Source: Manis javanica
Lineage: Eukaryota; Chordata; Mammalia; Pholidota; Manidae
DNA: 64,000 bases
Assembly: GCF_040802235.1 (NCBI RefSeq)
Contig: NC_133161.1
Span: 17,501,001 to 17,565,000 of the forward strand
Direction of reading: 5' to 3'
Translations under genes and position numbers: made by a program
Notes under the pieces: generated by a model
Seen by the model: the letters and a program-made list of their open reading frames with translations, nothing else
The model's database searches: none
What the model was told of the DNA's origin: nothing
In this document: one piece after another, positions 46,023-58,164 of the stretch
How positions within the stretch are numbered: the stretch's first letter is position 1
How the letters are laid out: every line of letters starts with the position of its first letter

Positions 46023-48099
46023 GTTTCTAGCACCTTAGCAGCATTCTAATAATTCTCTTCCCTTTGAAGATCAAGCAAGGGGAAAGCATATGCTTGTTAA
46101 TGTAAATGCAGTGTTTTGATATTGGACTCCAGTATTCAACTTGATAAGTGATCAGTTCCAGAGGGAAAACGCCCTTTGCTCCCAGGTCCCAACACAGTGA
46201 TGTACCATTCACTTCCTGTGCTCAGACCAGGATCCTTTTGGGGCAGGGCAGGAGGCGGGCATCAAGGAAAGAGGGACTTACTAGAGGCTGTCAAACCCAG
46301 AAGTGCTGCCTAAGTAACAGGCACTTGCCTGTTTCCACCTCAGTTACTGCTGGCTGGCAGACAGAACAAGAGCCTTACGGCTCTCTCTGTTCACCAAGTC
46401 ACTCCCATTGAGCAGAAGGTATAACCCCCAGTCATTGCTCTGCTTCAACAAGTCCCTGCCCACTGGCTCCTTAGCAGAGTTTTATTCCCACTTTACCTTG
46501 AGGCTTAGTTTATAAACAAGAACTTGAAGATCATGTTTGAGAAATTATTTGGAAAATACTAAGGAATGTATTCGAATTTTAACCAGTCACTCCTGTGCCT
46601 CTGTATAAAATATAAATCCTGCTCCTCACTGGTGTCCAGGATTTTCCAGATACAAACCCAGTGTTTTCAGTCTTTGTTTTCTAGTACATCTTACATGGGT
46701 TGTTTCATCTAGGTTGAATTTCTCATCCTTAGGATCACACTTCCATGCCTTTCCCTGTTGTTCTCTCTACTTAGAAAGACTTCTGTCTGTGTATCTTTCA
46801 AAATCATACTTAGCATTTCAAATTCCTTTTAAATAGCATCTCCTTCATGAAACCTCCTTTGACCAGCAACTCCCTTGCCATGAATGGGATTTTTCCTTTA
46901 TTGAGCTCCACAGCCACACAGCTAAGACTTTTATATGGCACTTATGCTACTACTTCTCAGTCTCCAAGACTAGTTCACATAGTCTGGTATGCAGATCTAA
47001 CATATTTTGTTCTCTATGTTTATAAAAACAGAATGCCTAGTGTTTTGCACTGCATAATGGTTCATTATAACCGATTTCTTACATAGAAAAAAACAACTCC
47101 AAGAACTAGAAGGTGGCAACACCATTTTGTACTGCAACACTTGTGCAACCGGTTATTTGAACAATCTATAATTGATAGTGTAGAATAAGGAAACAGCTCT
47201 TTTCTTCCACCTTTACCTTCAAAAATACCATTGGCTGTCCCTCCCCTGTGCCTTGGAGATATCATGGGCAGAAGCAGTGGCTCTCCATTTGCTCTCAGAG
47301 TAAATGCCCGATTTGGCAGGGATTAAAAGGTACTATCCTGCTGAAAACTTCGAATTGTCATCCGCTTCCAAATGTCTCCCTTCCCTGAGCTCAGCACTCA
47401 TTTTTGGCTTGAGGACCTAACGGTGGGAAAGGGGATGTAGTCTGTCCCTTCACTCTCCTTGCCTTTTGCTTTCTCCTCCCCCAGCTTGTCCTAGCAAGGA
47501 CACCAGGAGTCACTCCTAATAAACTATTGGAATATCTCCTTAAAGCTTGGAAAAAATGATGCCTTCCATAAATGAGGTGGTGATGCTAGAAATTCCTTGG
47601 CCGAGAAAGGAGTCAAAGGCTCAGAAAGGTGGACATGTTAGAACTTAATGACTTATTGTGCAACACCAGAAAAACACCAGACGACTGTTTCTCAGGAAGA
47701 CCCAGAGGACACTCGTCACTTAAGTAGGAAGGAATATTTCATGAAAGAGACACCACATCTTGACACACTCAGTGTTGTCTGACCTCTGTAGGGGAGGGTT
47801 GACAGTAGGAAATCTGCTGGGAAACTGGACTCCCTGGTTTCAGTGAGGATGATAGGATTCTGGAATAGCAGAACCTGGCTGACAGTCAGAGCAAAGGTAG
47901 GACTGGTGGAATTAATTGGCTGTGGAGTAAGCCATGTGGAGCAAGTATCCTAAAGGGTAATAAAGCCAGAGTGACAAGCAGGAGACCTTGGCCACTAGGG
48001 AGTCTGTGGCAAAAACTAATAGTGCAAGGTATTCTAGGAGGGAGAGGAAGGCAGGAGGGCAGGAAAAGGGTATTGCCTGATATAGATATCCAGAAAAGA
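46023..48099. other. Unannotated sequence
   Basis: No gene recognised. There are several sub-90-codon frames on both strands without motifs. The right part may be decayed ERV sequence continuing into the next entry. Confidence 0.3.
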
Positions 48100-48905
48100 T
48101 CTTGAGTCAGTATCACAATGGAAAATCATGGTCCTGCCTAGTTTCAAGAATTCAGGCAATTTTCAGACTCAGAATCCATTGACTGAAGGGCTGTCCTCAT
48201 GTCCCTTTGAGGAAGGGAAACACCATAGAAAGTAGTTACAGTAGCCACACTTCTTCCTCAAAGGAGCCTACAGATGTTTACCACATTAACTATACACTGG
48301 AGTGAGTGATTATTCAGGTATTTTGAGGGTTCTGGATAAACCGAGATGAACATGGATATCAAGTGACCCCAAACAGCACCAGCATCCTTATTAGAGTGGG
48401 TATCTTTGGATGCCCAATGATACAGGGAGTCCCAGCTCAAGTCAGAGGGCTATGGAATGCTTAGCAACCGGGAGAACTTGCATATTGGTTCTCTAATAAG
48501 CTTTATGGCCAGAAAGGCTAAGTGGAAATCCCCCAAAGTCCTTCCTGATTGCCACCCCCATCCATGGGTAAAAATAGTAAGTTAAAAACAACAGAGAAAA
48601 TCCTACAGTGATTCATGTCACCCTCAACCACTTAAAGAATGCAGGAGTGATGCTGTGTGTGGTAACCCATTCAATATTACCAGTTTGTCCCTTGCTTAAA
48701 GTATATAGATCGTGGACATAGGGACCTTGATTACCTGGACATTCTGGTCCACTACACTGATGACACCATGCCAGTTGGACCTGGTAGCAGAAAGTGGCTG
48801 GAGTTTTGAAAGCCTAAGTAAGAGATGTGCACCCAGGTGATAGGAAATAAACCCCACAGAGATTCAGAGACCTGGCATACCAGTGGAATTTTTAGAAGTA
48901 CAATA
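48100..48905 (+). pseudogene. Retroviral pol remnant (ERVL-like), decayed
   Basis: At about 48,710-48,800 the plus frame reads a mutated reverse-transcriptase catalytic box (HYTDDTMPVGP) within recognisable flanking pol text. Upstream sequence to about 48,500 appears to be the same element with many breaks. It ends where the hAT element begins. ERVL is my best class guess. No LTRs are identified. Confidence 0.45.
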
Positions 48906-48913
48906 ATCTAGAC

Positions 48914-49868
48914 CAGAGGTTGGCAAACTTTGACCTGTGGGCCAAATCTGGTCTACTGCCCGATTTTCTTTGGTCCACAAGCTAAGATTAGTTTTACATT
49001 TTTAAATGGTGGACAAAAACAAAAGAAGAATAATATTTTGTAATGTGAAAAGTATTTGAAATTAAAGGGTAGTATCTCTAAATTAAGTTTTGCTATAGTA
49101 TAGCCACATTCATTTATTTATGTATCATTTATGGCAGTAGCTGAGTTTCAAAAGCAAGAGTTGTAAAGTTACAACAAAGACCATATGTGAAGCTCTTCAC
49201 TTCATACTGCTGCTCAGTGAGTCATAACTCACTCAAAACAGTGTTACAAGTACTAAGCATATTGTTGTACCATTTTATTTTATTTTATTTTACTTTATTT
49301 TATTTTCTATTACCAATGCATACCTTTCATGTCAGAACAAGAAAGGACACTTCAAATAATGTACTTTTTTAGTCACTGAGAGTGTCATTTATTTTTTATT
49401 ATGTTTAGTATGTAATGACACTATAACTCTCCAAAAATAACACAATATATGTCAACATTACCAGATCAAGCTCTCATCACAGTTTTCCAAGCCACAGGAA
49501 AGTAACAGTCAGAAAAATTAGGAAATTTAAAATGGAATATCTCACTATAGCAGCATTTCTTCACAATAATTTAAAAAGTGAGGCTGCAACCAAAATAAGT
49601 TTCCAAGTGGCTCATTTGTTAGCAAGCAAGGAAAACCATTTACCACTGCCAAGTTAATTAAATTGTGTTTGACTACAGAAGCTGAAGAAATGTGTCCTGA
49701 GAAAATAAACTTCTTTAGGACACTCAGCCCTTTGAAAGGAAAGTTGGTTGAAGAGTTGAAAACATTAGAAGCAACATCAATAGTTAGTCAAACAAAAAAA
49801 TAAACAAAGCTAATGGTTCTGAGTATTTCTTGTATCGTAATGAGCTGACAGATGCTACTGATGAGGTA
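48914..49868 (+). mobile_element. hAT (Charlie-type) transposon, 5' end and transposase part 1
   Basis: The 5' terminal text CAGAGGTTGGCAAACTTTGA with GGGCCAAATCTGGTCTACTG is the typical hAT end. From about 49,580 a decayed plus-strand transposase follows (EAATKISFQVAHLLAS, then after a frameshift TAKLIKLCLTTEAEEMCPEK, and a DATDE box at the end). A (TTTTA)n patch lies at 49,268-49,306. The gene is cut at about 49,868 by an LTR and resumes at about 51,043. Confidence 0.65.
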
Positions 49869-51042
49869 GGGCAGGGACATGGGACAACATCATGATTAAT
49901 TTTTCCTGCCTATGATGAAAATGCCAAGATATAAATAGTATAGTAAGAACAGGAGTGACTCCATCTTAAAGCTAAGATTCCATTTTAAAACCCAGGGAGT
50001 TAGGAGGTAAGATTCCTAACATTTTATGATAATCAGCCAATAACAAGCCCTATGTTAAGGTAGAGCAAACAGTCCTAAATGATATGTCCCCTCTGCTTGA
50101 GGGTAACCACTGTCTTGGAGAAGAACAGGATCAAGAAATTCCTTGTTAAGTTTATCTTACAGAATATCTAGAGGACTATGGATGGTGACATAATATCTCT
50201 AACCAGAGATAGACATCACGAGACTATGTGTCGAGCATACATGCCCTACCACCCCACCCTTTGCCCCATTCTTGAAGGCCTAAAAGACACGAATCCTAAG
50301 CTTTATTTAAGGATCCTAAAACTCTCTGAGGTTGCCCACACTCCTCTTTCTTCGAGTGTGTCCTTTGCCTTAAATAAAACCTCACTGCTCAAATTACTGC
50401 ATTTTATCTCCGCACTCTTCCAGTGGTGTCTTTGTTACTTTGCTATTTCATTCCATTTTCCAGACTTAAGCACAAGTATTCCCTCTCTCTGTCCTACTTC
50501 AGACAAGAAGAGAAGGGCTACTGAGATCTCTGATTTGGGCTTGCAAGTTCCTGTTGCCTGGGTGACCTGGATGGGACTGCAGCTGTACCATCATGCCCTT
50601 TAGTAGCCTGCCTGAAAATCTCCTTTCTTTGCTTGAGGAAGTTCTCAGAACATAATCTCACTCTATCCAATGTTCTGTGGCTCCCCCAAATCCTGGGGTA
50701 TTAGGGGCTTAGTTCCCACACCGTGCAGATTCAAGCAGGCACTGGATGAAGATGACCCGGGCTTCAGGTGTTGGCAAGGGTTTTGTCCTACGCTGAGCAG
50801 AGTTCAGTGAGCTTCCCTCTCCCCCCTCCGCTCTTCCTCGCTCTCCGCTGCTGCACTGCCATTGCCATTCACTACTACTCTCGCTTCAATGAATTCCTTC
50901 TTCCTCTACACTGTTCTGACTTGTTTGAGAATTCTTTCTTATTCAGAGTCAAGAACCCTCCCCGCCCAGTTTGAGGTTTCACCTAGTGTGCACGGAGAGA
51001 CCTCCCCAGACACAGCTGCCGACAACACTGACACTGCCTAGT
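49869..51042 (+). mobile_element. Solo LTR (ERV1-like) inside the hAT transposase
   Basis: About 1.17 kb with the feel of a gamma-type LTR: a CAGGAGTGACTCCATCTTAA box, AATAAAACCTCACTG near 50,374 as the poly(A) signal, a C/T-rich stretch, and a GAGACCTCCCCAGACACAGC end. It lies exactly between two halves of one transposase. I find no clean TG/CA ends or target duplication, so edges are set by the host frame. Confidence 0.5.
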
Positions 51043-51400
51043 TATTGCTGTTTATTCCAAGTATCAATGCCGAGTTTGAAGACTGGGATTCTATGAAAAA
51101 TCTGGGAGGATATTTTCAAGCAAGTTGAGAAAAATCTCTAATTCAGTACAACTTGAAGTGGAATCTGCTAAGATGTATTATAATTCCTGCTGGTAAAAAT
51201 TTGTGTGGAGCAGAAAAAGGCTTAATTGGACAAATTTATAAAGCTTGTGAAAAAGTGATATACTAAAGCCTGTGATTATTCACTGCATTATTATCTTCAG
51301 ATACTTTGCAAAAAATATTTGAATCTTTTGTATGTTATTGAAACAGTGGTATCAAAAATGAGCTTTATTCACTCGTGTCCTTAAGCATCTTCAGTGTGGG
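51043..51400 (+). mobile_element. hAT transposase part 2
   Basis: Resumes the transposase frame with LLLFI and INAEFE. Then decayed text with KNLCGAEKGLIGQIYKACEK-type reading (51,200-51,260) and a histidine/cysteine-like region (PVIIHCIII) is visible through several frameshifts. This resembles the Charlie-type hAT transposase domain also domesticated in host genes. No 3' terminal inverted repeat was found. Confidence 0.6.
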
Positions 51401-52135
51401 AGATGAAGCGTGGACTCTAACACAGGGGTTCATCTCTGAGTGGAGAATATAAACTGCCCTAGCAGCAACCTGCCCCTGCAGCAACCTGCACTTGAATTCT
51501 TTGACCTTCAACTTTTTTCCTCAGGACATTTTCAGCTGCCCACAATGATAGCCACTGCTTTGGGATTATCCTTATTAACACTCCTCCATCGTCAGGATTT
51601 CAAAGTCTGAAATTCTCTTAGACCACGAGTTCTTATTCTTCTGTCTTTCTCATACTTACTAGTTCTTTTTTTCTTTACCCTCGTGGTGAACTCCAGACTG
51701 CTTGAATGATCATATCCAAGTATCCAGCTCTGTCTTGCTTTCACTCACCTTTTTCCTATCATGGACATGTGAGGCAACCAGTGCCCACTGGGTGGCATCA
51801 GAGTCTCAACTAAACTGTCCACCTCCTTCAGCATCAATTTGGTCAGGTCAAAGTAATCATAATTTATAGTGGGAGCTTCAGTTTTTGAAGGGGAAGGGCA
51901 GAAATGGAATTAAAGGGTAGAAATACAGGGAGATCACTCAGCTGGGAAAAAGATCTTGGATCCCATATCTATGTAAACCACGGAAGGGGCTAGACCTAAG
52001 CAGTGGAGGAGCTGAGAGGGTTGCAGTTTCATTGACTGCAACCATTTCATACCTAGACATGTGGGTATCTCCCCTGGATTTGAAACATTCACTGCCCCAA
52101 CAGCTCTAAAGCACTTTCTTTCTTTGCTATTTGCT
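51401..52135. other. Unannotated sequence
   Basis: No gene or repeat recognised. Confidence 0.3.
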
Positions 52136-52137
52136 TT

Positions 52138-52672
52138 AATATTTTTTTTATTAAGGTATCATTGATATACAATCTTATGAAGGTTTCATATGAGCAACAC
52201 TGTGGTTACTACATTCACCTATATCATTAAGTACCCCCCCACCCCATTGCAGTCACTGTCCGTCAGCGTAGTAAGATGCTATAGAGTCACTACTTGTTTT
52301 CTCTGTCTACAGTTGTCTTACCCGTGACACCCCCACACCATGTGTACCAATCATAATGCCCCTTAATTCCCTTCTCCCTCCCTCCACACCCGCCCTCCCC
52401 TGTAGTAACTGCTAGTCCCTTCTTGGAGTCTGTGAATCTGCTGCTGTTTTGTTCCTTCAGTTTTGCTTTGTTGTTATACTCCACAATGAGTGAAATCGTT
52501 TGGTACTTGTCTTTCTCTGCCTGGCTTATTTCACTGAGCATAATACCCTCTAGCTCCATCCATGTTGTTGCAAATGGTAGGATTTGTTTTCTTCTTATGG
52601 CTGAATAATATTCCATTGTGTATATACCACATCTTCTTTATCCATTCATCTACTAATAGACACTTAGGTTAA
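52138..52672 (-). mobile_element. 5'-truncated L1 3' end, minus strand
   Basis: Begins with the poly(T) at about 52,139-52,149 followed by TTATTAAGGTATCATTGATA. The 3'UTR follows, then the ORF2 C-terminus (minus frame reads [20 protein letters not shown] at 52,616 and leftward). The element is cut at CACTTAGGTT near 52,672. It has the same 3' end family as the plus-strand copy at 27,894 and the fragment at 31,400. No clear target duplication. Confidence 0.85.
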
Positions 52673-53234
52673 AGAACTTTCTATTTAAGGATTAGTTTCT
52701 TAATGCCAACAAGTCTCCTATAATCCTTTGCTCTCAACTGCCTTGCCAATCCCCAGTGCTAGATGAAGTCAACTCTCTTATCTCTCCTTCTAGGCAGCCA
52801 GGTGCTCCTGCAAAAAATTACAAGAAGAGTCTATAGTCTGGCTCAACTCTAAACCCAAATTATGTAACCACAGTGGTGGCTTCAAGGCTGCTCAACTTTC
52901 CTCTCTTCATCCTTGGTTAACAACTTGGGGCATTGCCCATAGGAACAATTCTAAGCCTTCTCCATTCCCTGAAATCCCTGACCACATTCCAGCTCCCCAG
53001 CCACAGCAGATAACCTCACATCCTCCTATACCTGGAGGACTGGGACCATCCATCTGGTCCCTCCCTGCAGCTCCCCCTCCACTGTAGACAGAGTACAGGA
53101 CCTACAGAGTCCTCATTGGTACATTTCTGGGGTGGGATGGGGAAGACACCAAAATTTTCACCATCTTTAATGCAAGTAATAAAATGGATACCCTATATCT
53201 CATCTTAGAATCAACTTACTCATCTGAAAGATAC
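52673..53234. other. Unannotated sequence
   Basis: Nothing recognised. Confidence 0.3.
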
Positions 53235-53615
53235 TTTACTTTCTTAGCTCAGGCTGCCACAGCAAAATACCACAGCCTGGGTGGCTTAAAAAACAGACAT
53301 CTATTCTCACACTTCTGGAGGCCAGGAAGTCCAAGATCGAGGTACTGGCCAGTTCAGTTCCTGGCTTGCAGACAACCACCTTCTCGCTATATCCTTATGT
53401 GGCCTCTCCTCATACAGGTGTACATACAGGAGAGAAAGAGAACCCTGTCTTATAAAGCCAGTAATCCCATCATGAGGACCTCCCTTGTGAATTAATCTAA
53501 CCCCCACGGCCTCTGTCCAAATGCCATCACGTTGGAGTTAGGGTCTCAGTGTATGAATTTGGCATTAGGGGCAGGGTAGGGGGTAATGAATACGAACATT
53601 TAGTCCACAACAATT
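53235..53615 (-). repeat. MaLR-type LTR, minus strand
   Basis: CTTAGCTCAGGCTGCCACAG, AAATACCACAGCCTGGGTGG, ACTTCTGGAGGCCAGGAAGT, then CACGTTGGAGTTAGGGTCTC and ACATTTAGTCCACAACAA: the full reverse order of an MST/MLT1-type LTR. Confidence 0.8.
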
Positions 53616-53913
53616 ATAAATGTTGGTAACTGGCATGTTTCCTAACTCAAAGGAAGAAGCCCTGGGCAGCAGCTTTTACAAATCTCACCTGCAAAGACAA
53701 TGTTTTCAACCTATTCACTAAAAAATTGGCAAACTAACATAAAATATATTCCATCCTGGCAAATTTCGACTGAGCTTGTCTTATTCAATGATTTCTGTTT
53801 CCTTTGTTCAATGATTCAGTTAATAAACACTTACAAACTTGAGCCAAGACTCCTAGCCACTACATACTGCCAAATCCAGGAATGTGATGATGGAGCACTT
53901 TTGTGGCAGATAA

Positions 53914-54123
53914 AGAATATTTAAAAAGAAGAATCACTCATCCAGAATCTGTCAGAATCTCCCTCTGGCACTGTGGAAAGACAATGCACTCGCTGGCCAG
54001 CAGGCATATGCCAGCATGCTCAGCCGTGAGCTCACTGAACTGGTAAGCGCCTTGGGCTTAATCACTCCTGATGTTCAAGTAGTTTTCAAAGACTCTCTAG
54101 CTAATGAAAAGATAGTGTGTGAC
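53914..54123 (+). pseudogene. Unidentified coding-like fragment, left half (split by a solo LTR)
   Basis: A plus frame is open from 53,914 to 54,123 and reads NLPLALWKDNALAGQQAYAS, then MLSRELTELVSALGLITPDV, ending just before the LTR. If the LTR and one target copy are removed in thought, the same frame continues from 54,493 to a TAG at 54,562, about 90 codons in all. AATAAA at 54,634 and A-rich DNA follow. It looks like the C-terminus of a real protein preserved as a processed pseudogene or a terminal exon. I do not recognise the protein. The chance explanation is not excluded, because 90 open codons is only moderately unusual. Confidence 0.4.
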
Positions 54124-54492
54124 TGTCGCGACCCTTCAGGGACCGACGCAACACCCCCAAGGTCTTGATTCTTCTCTAGGCTTTATTGTCTAATCTCTCA
54201 CGGCGGTTACAGCAGTTGTCGGGAAGCTCTCCTCCCTCCCGGCGGGCTCCCTTATATTCAGTCACCCAACCAATCCGGGACAGTATCATGCGTGACCTTT
54301 AAGCGGATACGGAAGTCTGCTGGGCCAATCCCCAACAGGGAAGAGGGGAAAGGGTGGTGAGCAGGAAATGGGCGCCATCTTCTCCAGCTGGTGACGAGGC
54401 TAAAATACCAGGTCTTAGAACTACCACTGGGCAAGGGAGCTGCGGTGGATCAGCCCCGGGACCGAGCCCTGGCCAGGGGCCCGGCCCTCACA
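54124..54492 (-). mobile_element. Class II (ERVK-like) solo LTR, 369 bp
   Basis: Ends are TGT...ACA. The 6-bp flanks are TGTGAC (54,118-54,123) and TATGAC (54,493-54,498), five of six matching, and 6 bp is the usual class II duplication. On the minus strand: inverted CCAAT-type motifs, a TATAAG box near 54,250, AATAAA at 54,182-54,187, then a GGTCCCTGAAGGGTCGCGAC end. G+C and CpG are far above the flanks, so the insertion is fairly young. No internal viral sequence remains. Confidence 0.8.
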
Positions 54493-54660
54493 TATGACCA
54501 GCAGAAACACATATGTTCTAATCTGCTTGATGAGTACATCTCTCCAAACAGTGATATAAATTAGAATTCTACCAAATTTACCAGTTGTTGTGACCAAGAT
54601 AATTTGGATCATCAGATCACTCGTGAGTGAACTAATAAAAATAAAAATTTTAATTTGCAA
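54493..54660 (+). pseudogene. Unidentified coding-like fragment, right half, with poly(A) signal
   Basis: Continues the frame of 53,914-54,123 across the LTR: YDQQKHICSNLLDEYISPNS and then a TAG at 54,562-54,564. AATAAA lies at 54,634-54,639, followed by A-rich sequence, as at the end of a retrocopied transcript. Confidence 0.4.
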
Positions 54661-55640
54661 TGCTGGAGACTGGACGTTGGCCTCAGAATGACCTTTCCAG
54701 TTTGCTGGCTGGCATCCTCTAAGGTTTAGCTTGCTCCTCTTGTCTCTCAGAGTGACCAGCATTAACTTAGAGGCACATCCATTTTAAAACTGTAGTCATT
54801 GAATCTAATTAATGCAGTGAACATATCAATTTTTATTAGTAAATTTAACAAATAAATTATTTAAAATGAATTTGATTTATTTAAACTTCATCAACTAATT
54901 GACAATATTTACCAAAAAAAGCAACTGAGTATAACACAGCTTATAACAGCTGTATCAAATGTATTTGTAGAGTTCTCATGAGGAATAGGATAACACCTGC
55001 TCTGTGTGGCATAGAATTGAGATCTACAGGTGGAAGAAATAGGAAGGCACCTTGCAGCTTAGCATAGGAAAGGCCTCTCTAAACACAATCTTTTTCTAAA
55101 TATTTGTTGGGAGAAGTGAATTCCTAGCCACTAGAGGTGATTGGGCATTTATTTGGCTAGCCTATGATGTTGAAGATCTGGAAGACCTTCAGGGCCACCA
55201 AGACCCACCAACCCTGACAGTGTATAATTCTTGACAACTGGTACAGGCTAGTTGTCCTAAATCAGCCCTGTCATTTCTGGGGCAGCCCAAAGCACATAGC
55301 TGTTCATTAGTCTTGGGGCCACCTTGGCTGCCAGCCCTGCTCGCCTCCTACCCAGAAGCAGGGGATGGCCCCAGGGAGACAAACCTATTTCTTTGTCAGA
55401 ACTTGTGGACCTTGCAGCTATGCACCTGCCGATTTTCTCAACTGGTAGATTTGTAATGGGTGATGTTGCAAAGCTCATGATTAGGATGAAACAAGTTTTA
55501 AAAATCTTTGCTTGGCTTCCAGCTTACAGGTGGAACTGAGTTAAGTCATAAAACATTAAAACACAATTACAGCAGAAGTTTCTGGCTTAGAATATTACCT
55601 GTTTGTTTAGAAATAAATCAAGCAAAGCTAAAAGACATGC
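54661..55640. other. Unannotated sequence
   Basis: No gene or named repeat recognised. Confidence 0.3.
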
Positions 55641-56018
55641 TGTCTTGCCAGTGGGTTTCAACCCTGGGCAAGTTCACTGTGGATTCAATAAGATTGAAAA
55701 ATTCAATGGAACGATCTTCGATGGAAGCATTTATACTCAACTTTATTCTCACGGTGTCAGGTCAATCACTAGAATCCTGTCCACTCAGAGTGAGTCTGCA
55801 TGCAGCAAGCTGGTCTCTACCTCTGGGCCTCTCTACCCCTGCAGCCATCTCAGTCTCTGTCCAGTCTCTGCTCTCCTGCAACCATGCAGCAGCCCAGAGC
55901 ACTGAGTGGAGCTCTTTACATAGAATCAATAGCAATGTATTGCCCACACAGATGCAGTGAGCTAGTCAACCAGGGCCAGGTGAGAATCCTGGCCATAGGA
56001 ACCTTCACTTTATCCACA
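55641..56018 (-). mobile_element. Solo LTR of the same family as the 56.7-58.3 kb provirus
   Basis: 378 bp, TG...CA. The plus-strand start TGTCTTGCCAGTGGGTTTCA matches 56,718 onward, and the end AACCTTCACTTTATCCACA matches the end at 58,316. AATAAA lies on the minus strand at 55,742-55,747. Flanks CATGC and CATGG match at four of five positions. The middle is diverged from the other copy, suggesting a different subfamily. Confidence 0.75.
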
Positions 56019-56717
56019 CATGGTGACCCCCTTAAAATGCTGGAATCAGAGAAGCAGATTTATTTTCCTGAGATGATATTTTCTCTTCTGAAAACTCAAG
56101 TAAAAATTAATATATTCAGGAGTTCTAGGGCCTTTATGACCAGCTTCAGATTGTCATCAGGAAGCAGAGAGGGTGGGATCCAGGAAGAGCCTTTTTGGGA
56201 GCTGCATGATCTGAGGCAGGCAGGAGAGAGAAAGTTCTATTTTGACAGGTATGAAAATAATACTTTAGGAAGAGTCGTGGGTTCTAACTTCAGTTTCGTA
56301 TCCTATTTCTATTTCTGGACTTTTAAGAAAATGGTCAGTATTTGATTTATTCTGAAGAATATGTATGGGTGATGTGTGTGTTGCTTTATTACAATAACTA
56401 ACATCAGGAAAGAGGCTGCTAAGTGAAAGAATGAGCTCAAGCTTGTAGATATTTTTGATTTCCGGACATCTGCTCCTTCTAAGACTCCACAGCCCTTGCC
56501 TTGGCGGGAGAGAGAGTGACAACAATCTGTCTTGTGCTGACAGAGCCGAATGCCCCAAAGCCAAAGGCAGAATGAGGAAGATACACACGCAGAGTCATGG
56601 TGTGGGGAACTTGGTCACCAACTTCACAGTTGGCAGGATTGTATTTGGATATGGTAGTGCAACGTGCAGAGAACCAACACAGCAGAAAGCAATACATCTG
56701 CTCAAAAAGTGGAACCT
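56019..56717. other. Unannotated sequence between two LTRs
   Basis: No gene recognised. Open frames on both strands overlap and show no domains. Confidence 0.3.
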
Positions 56718-57063
56718 TGTCTTGCCAATGGGTTTCAGGCCCAGGCAAGTTCACTAGGGATTCAGTGAGACCAAGGAGTGACAATGGAATGTTCTTGGGA
56801 TGAAAAGGTTTATTACCCGGCTTGTTCTCCTGGCGATAGGTTGGGCACTAGAATTACGTCTGCATCCAACAGTCTGCAAATCTGTAATCCTCCTTCATCT
56901 TTGCCCCCACCCAGAGCACTGGGCAGAGCTCTTTATATAGTGACTCAGTCAATAATAGCTAATTGCTTGCAGATGTAGAAGCTGTAGCCTAGCAGCAGGC
57001 CACTTACATCATCAAGTAGTTTAGGTTCAGGTGAGGATCCTGCCATAGGGACCCCAACTTCCC
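56718..57063 (-). promoter_or_regulatory. 3' LTR of the deleted provirus
   Basis: About 346 bp. On the minus strand TATATAAAG lies at about 56,931-56,939 and AATAAA at 56,809-56,814, in the right order for U3 and R. A purine-rich tract (GGAGGGTGGGGAAG) directly precedes it. The first bases of the LTR are altered compared with the 58,316 end. Confidence 0.7.
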
Positions 57064-58164
57064 CACCCTCCACACCTCCAGGACTCTTGCCTCACAATCT
57101 ACATGCTTTCAATCTTCTGCAATAGTCCCTGTGCGAGAAAGCTGGAGCATTGTAACCAGATTCCACAACAGCAACAGAGGATAACAACTACATAGAGATA
57201 ATAACAAAAATTAAGATACAAGATTTTGATACAGGTAACAAAGATTATAATAATCCTCAAGCCTGAGGAGGTTATTTCAGCTATATTCAAAACCAGTTCT
57301 ACTCAGATGAGTTCATTACTCACACTTAGTAGTGGTACAGATAGGTAGCTCCATGCACCCCAGCGAGTGACAGTTTTTTGCTAGGGTGTGTGCCCAATCC
57401 ACAAAGACTTTAGGGGCAATAAGACACATGTTTTAATGACACCAACATAGGCAAATCTTGTCCATCAGGAAGGATGCATGCAAGAGAATGGTCCTGTGAT
57501 AGGACTGTCAGGAAAGGGGCCCCATCCAGGTCCAGCATACCATATCTTTACTTCTATCCCCATGGGGGTTACTGAGGGGTCTCTATATAGTGCTATTGGA
57601 GGTGCATTCACTGGCCATAATGATAAAACAAAACTCCCTGGTAAGATGCTCCTACCTTCTGGCCGTTCAGGATATACTACTGTGATCTTTGGGGGCCACT
57701 CTGCTATTACTCCAGGAATACACAGGAGACCAGCTTCCAGGCCTTGTCCCTAAGGTGCTAGGAGGGCCAGCCATCGTTGGTCCATATGTCGAAATGTCCA
57801 AGGCCACATCCAGTGAATGGTGGCCGAACCTTGGCTTCAACGATTCTTCCTTGGTTTGTACTTGAAATTATATAGGGGAGGCAGCAATATGTGTTAGCAT
57901 GTCTGCAGGGCTCAGGGCTCCCTTTCAAGGTTTCTCATTCAAATGCCGTAGCACTGTCCATAAGTGGACTCACCATCCCTGCAGACTATTGGTGTCTGAC
58001 TTCAGATTTTAGTAAACCATTGTACCTGTCTAGGAGGCAAGCCACCTCAGACCACATCCCCACTGGGGGACAATCAACTGTCTTCCCATCCATAGGGGCA
58101 GCGCACTGAAGCACTGCTCCCATGAGGGCAGCCTGTTCTTTTTCTTGGTCAACAATGAATCCTG

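Noticed and set aside
50178..50603. 141-codon plus frame inside the LTR at 49.9-51.0 kb
   Set aside because: It spans the LTR poly(A) signal and a pyrimidine-rich stretch. No domain recognised.
55800..56345. 181-codon plus frame near 56 kb
   Set aside because: It starts inside the antisense of a solo LTR and runs out into flanking DNA. No domain or splice context.
57478..57753. 91-codon plus frame in the collapsed provirus
   Set aside because: It is antisense to the provirus. The internal sequence belongs to the minus strand and no host motif is seen.
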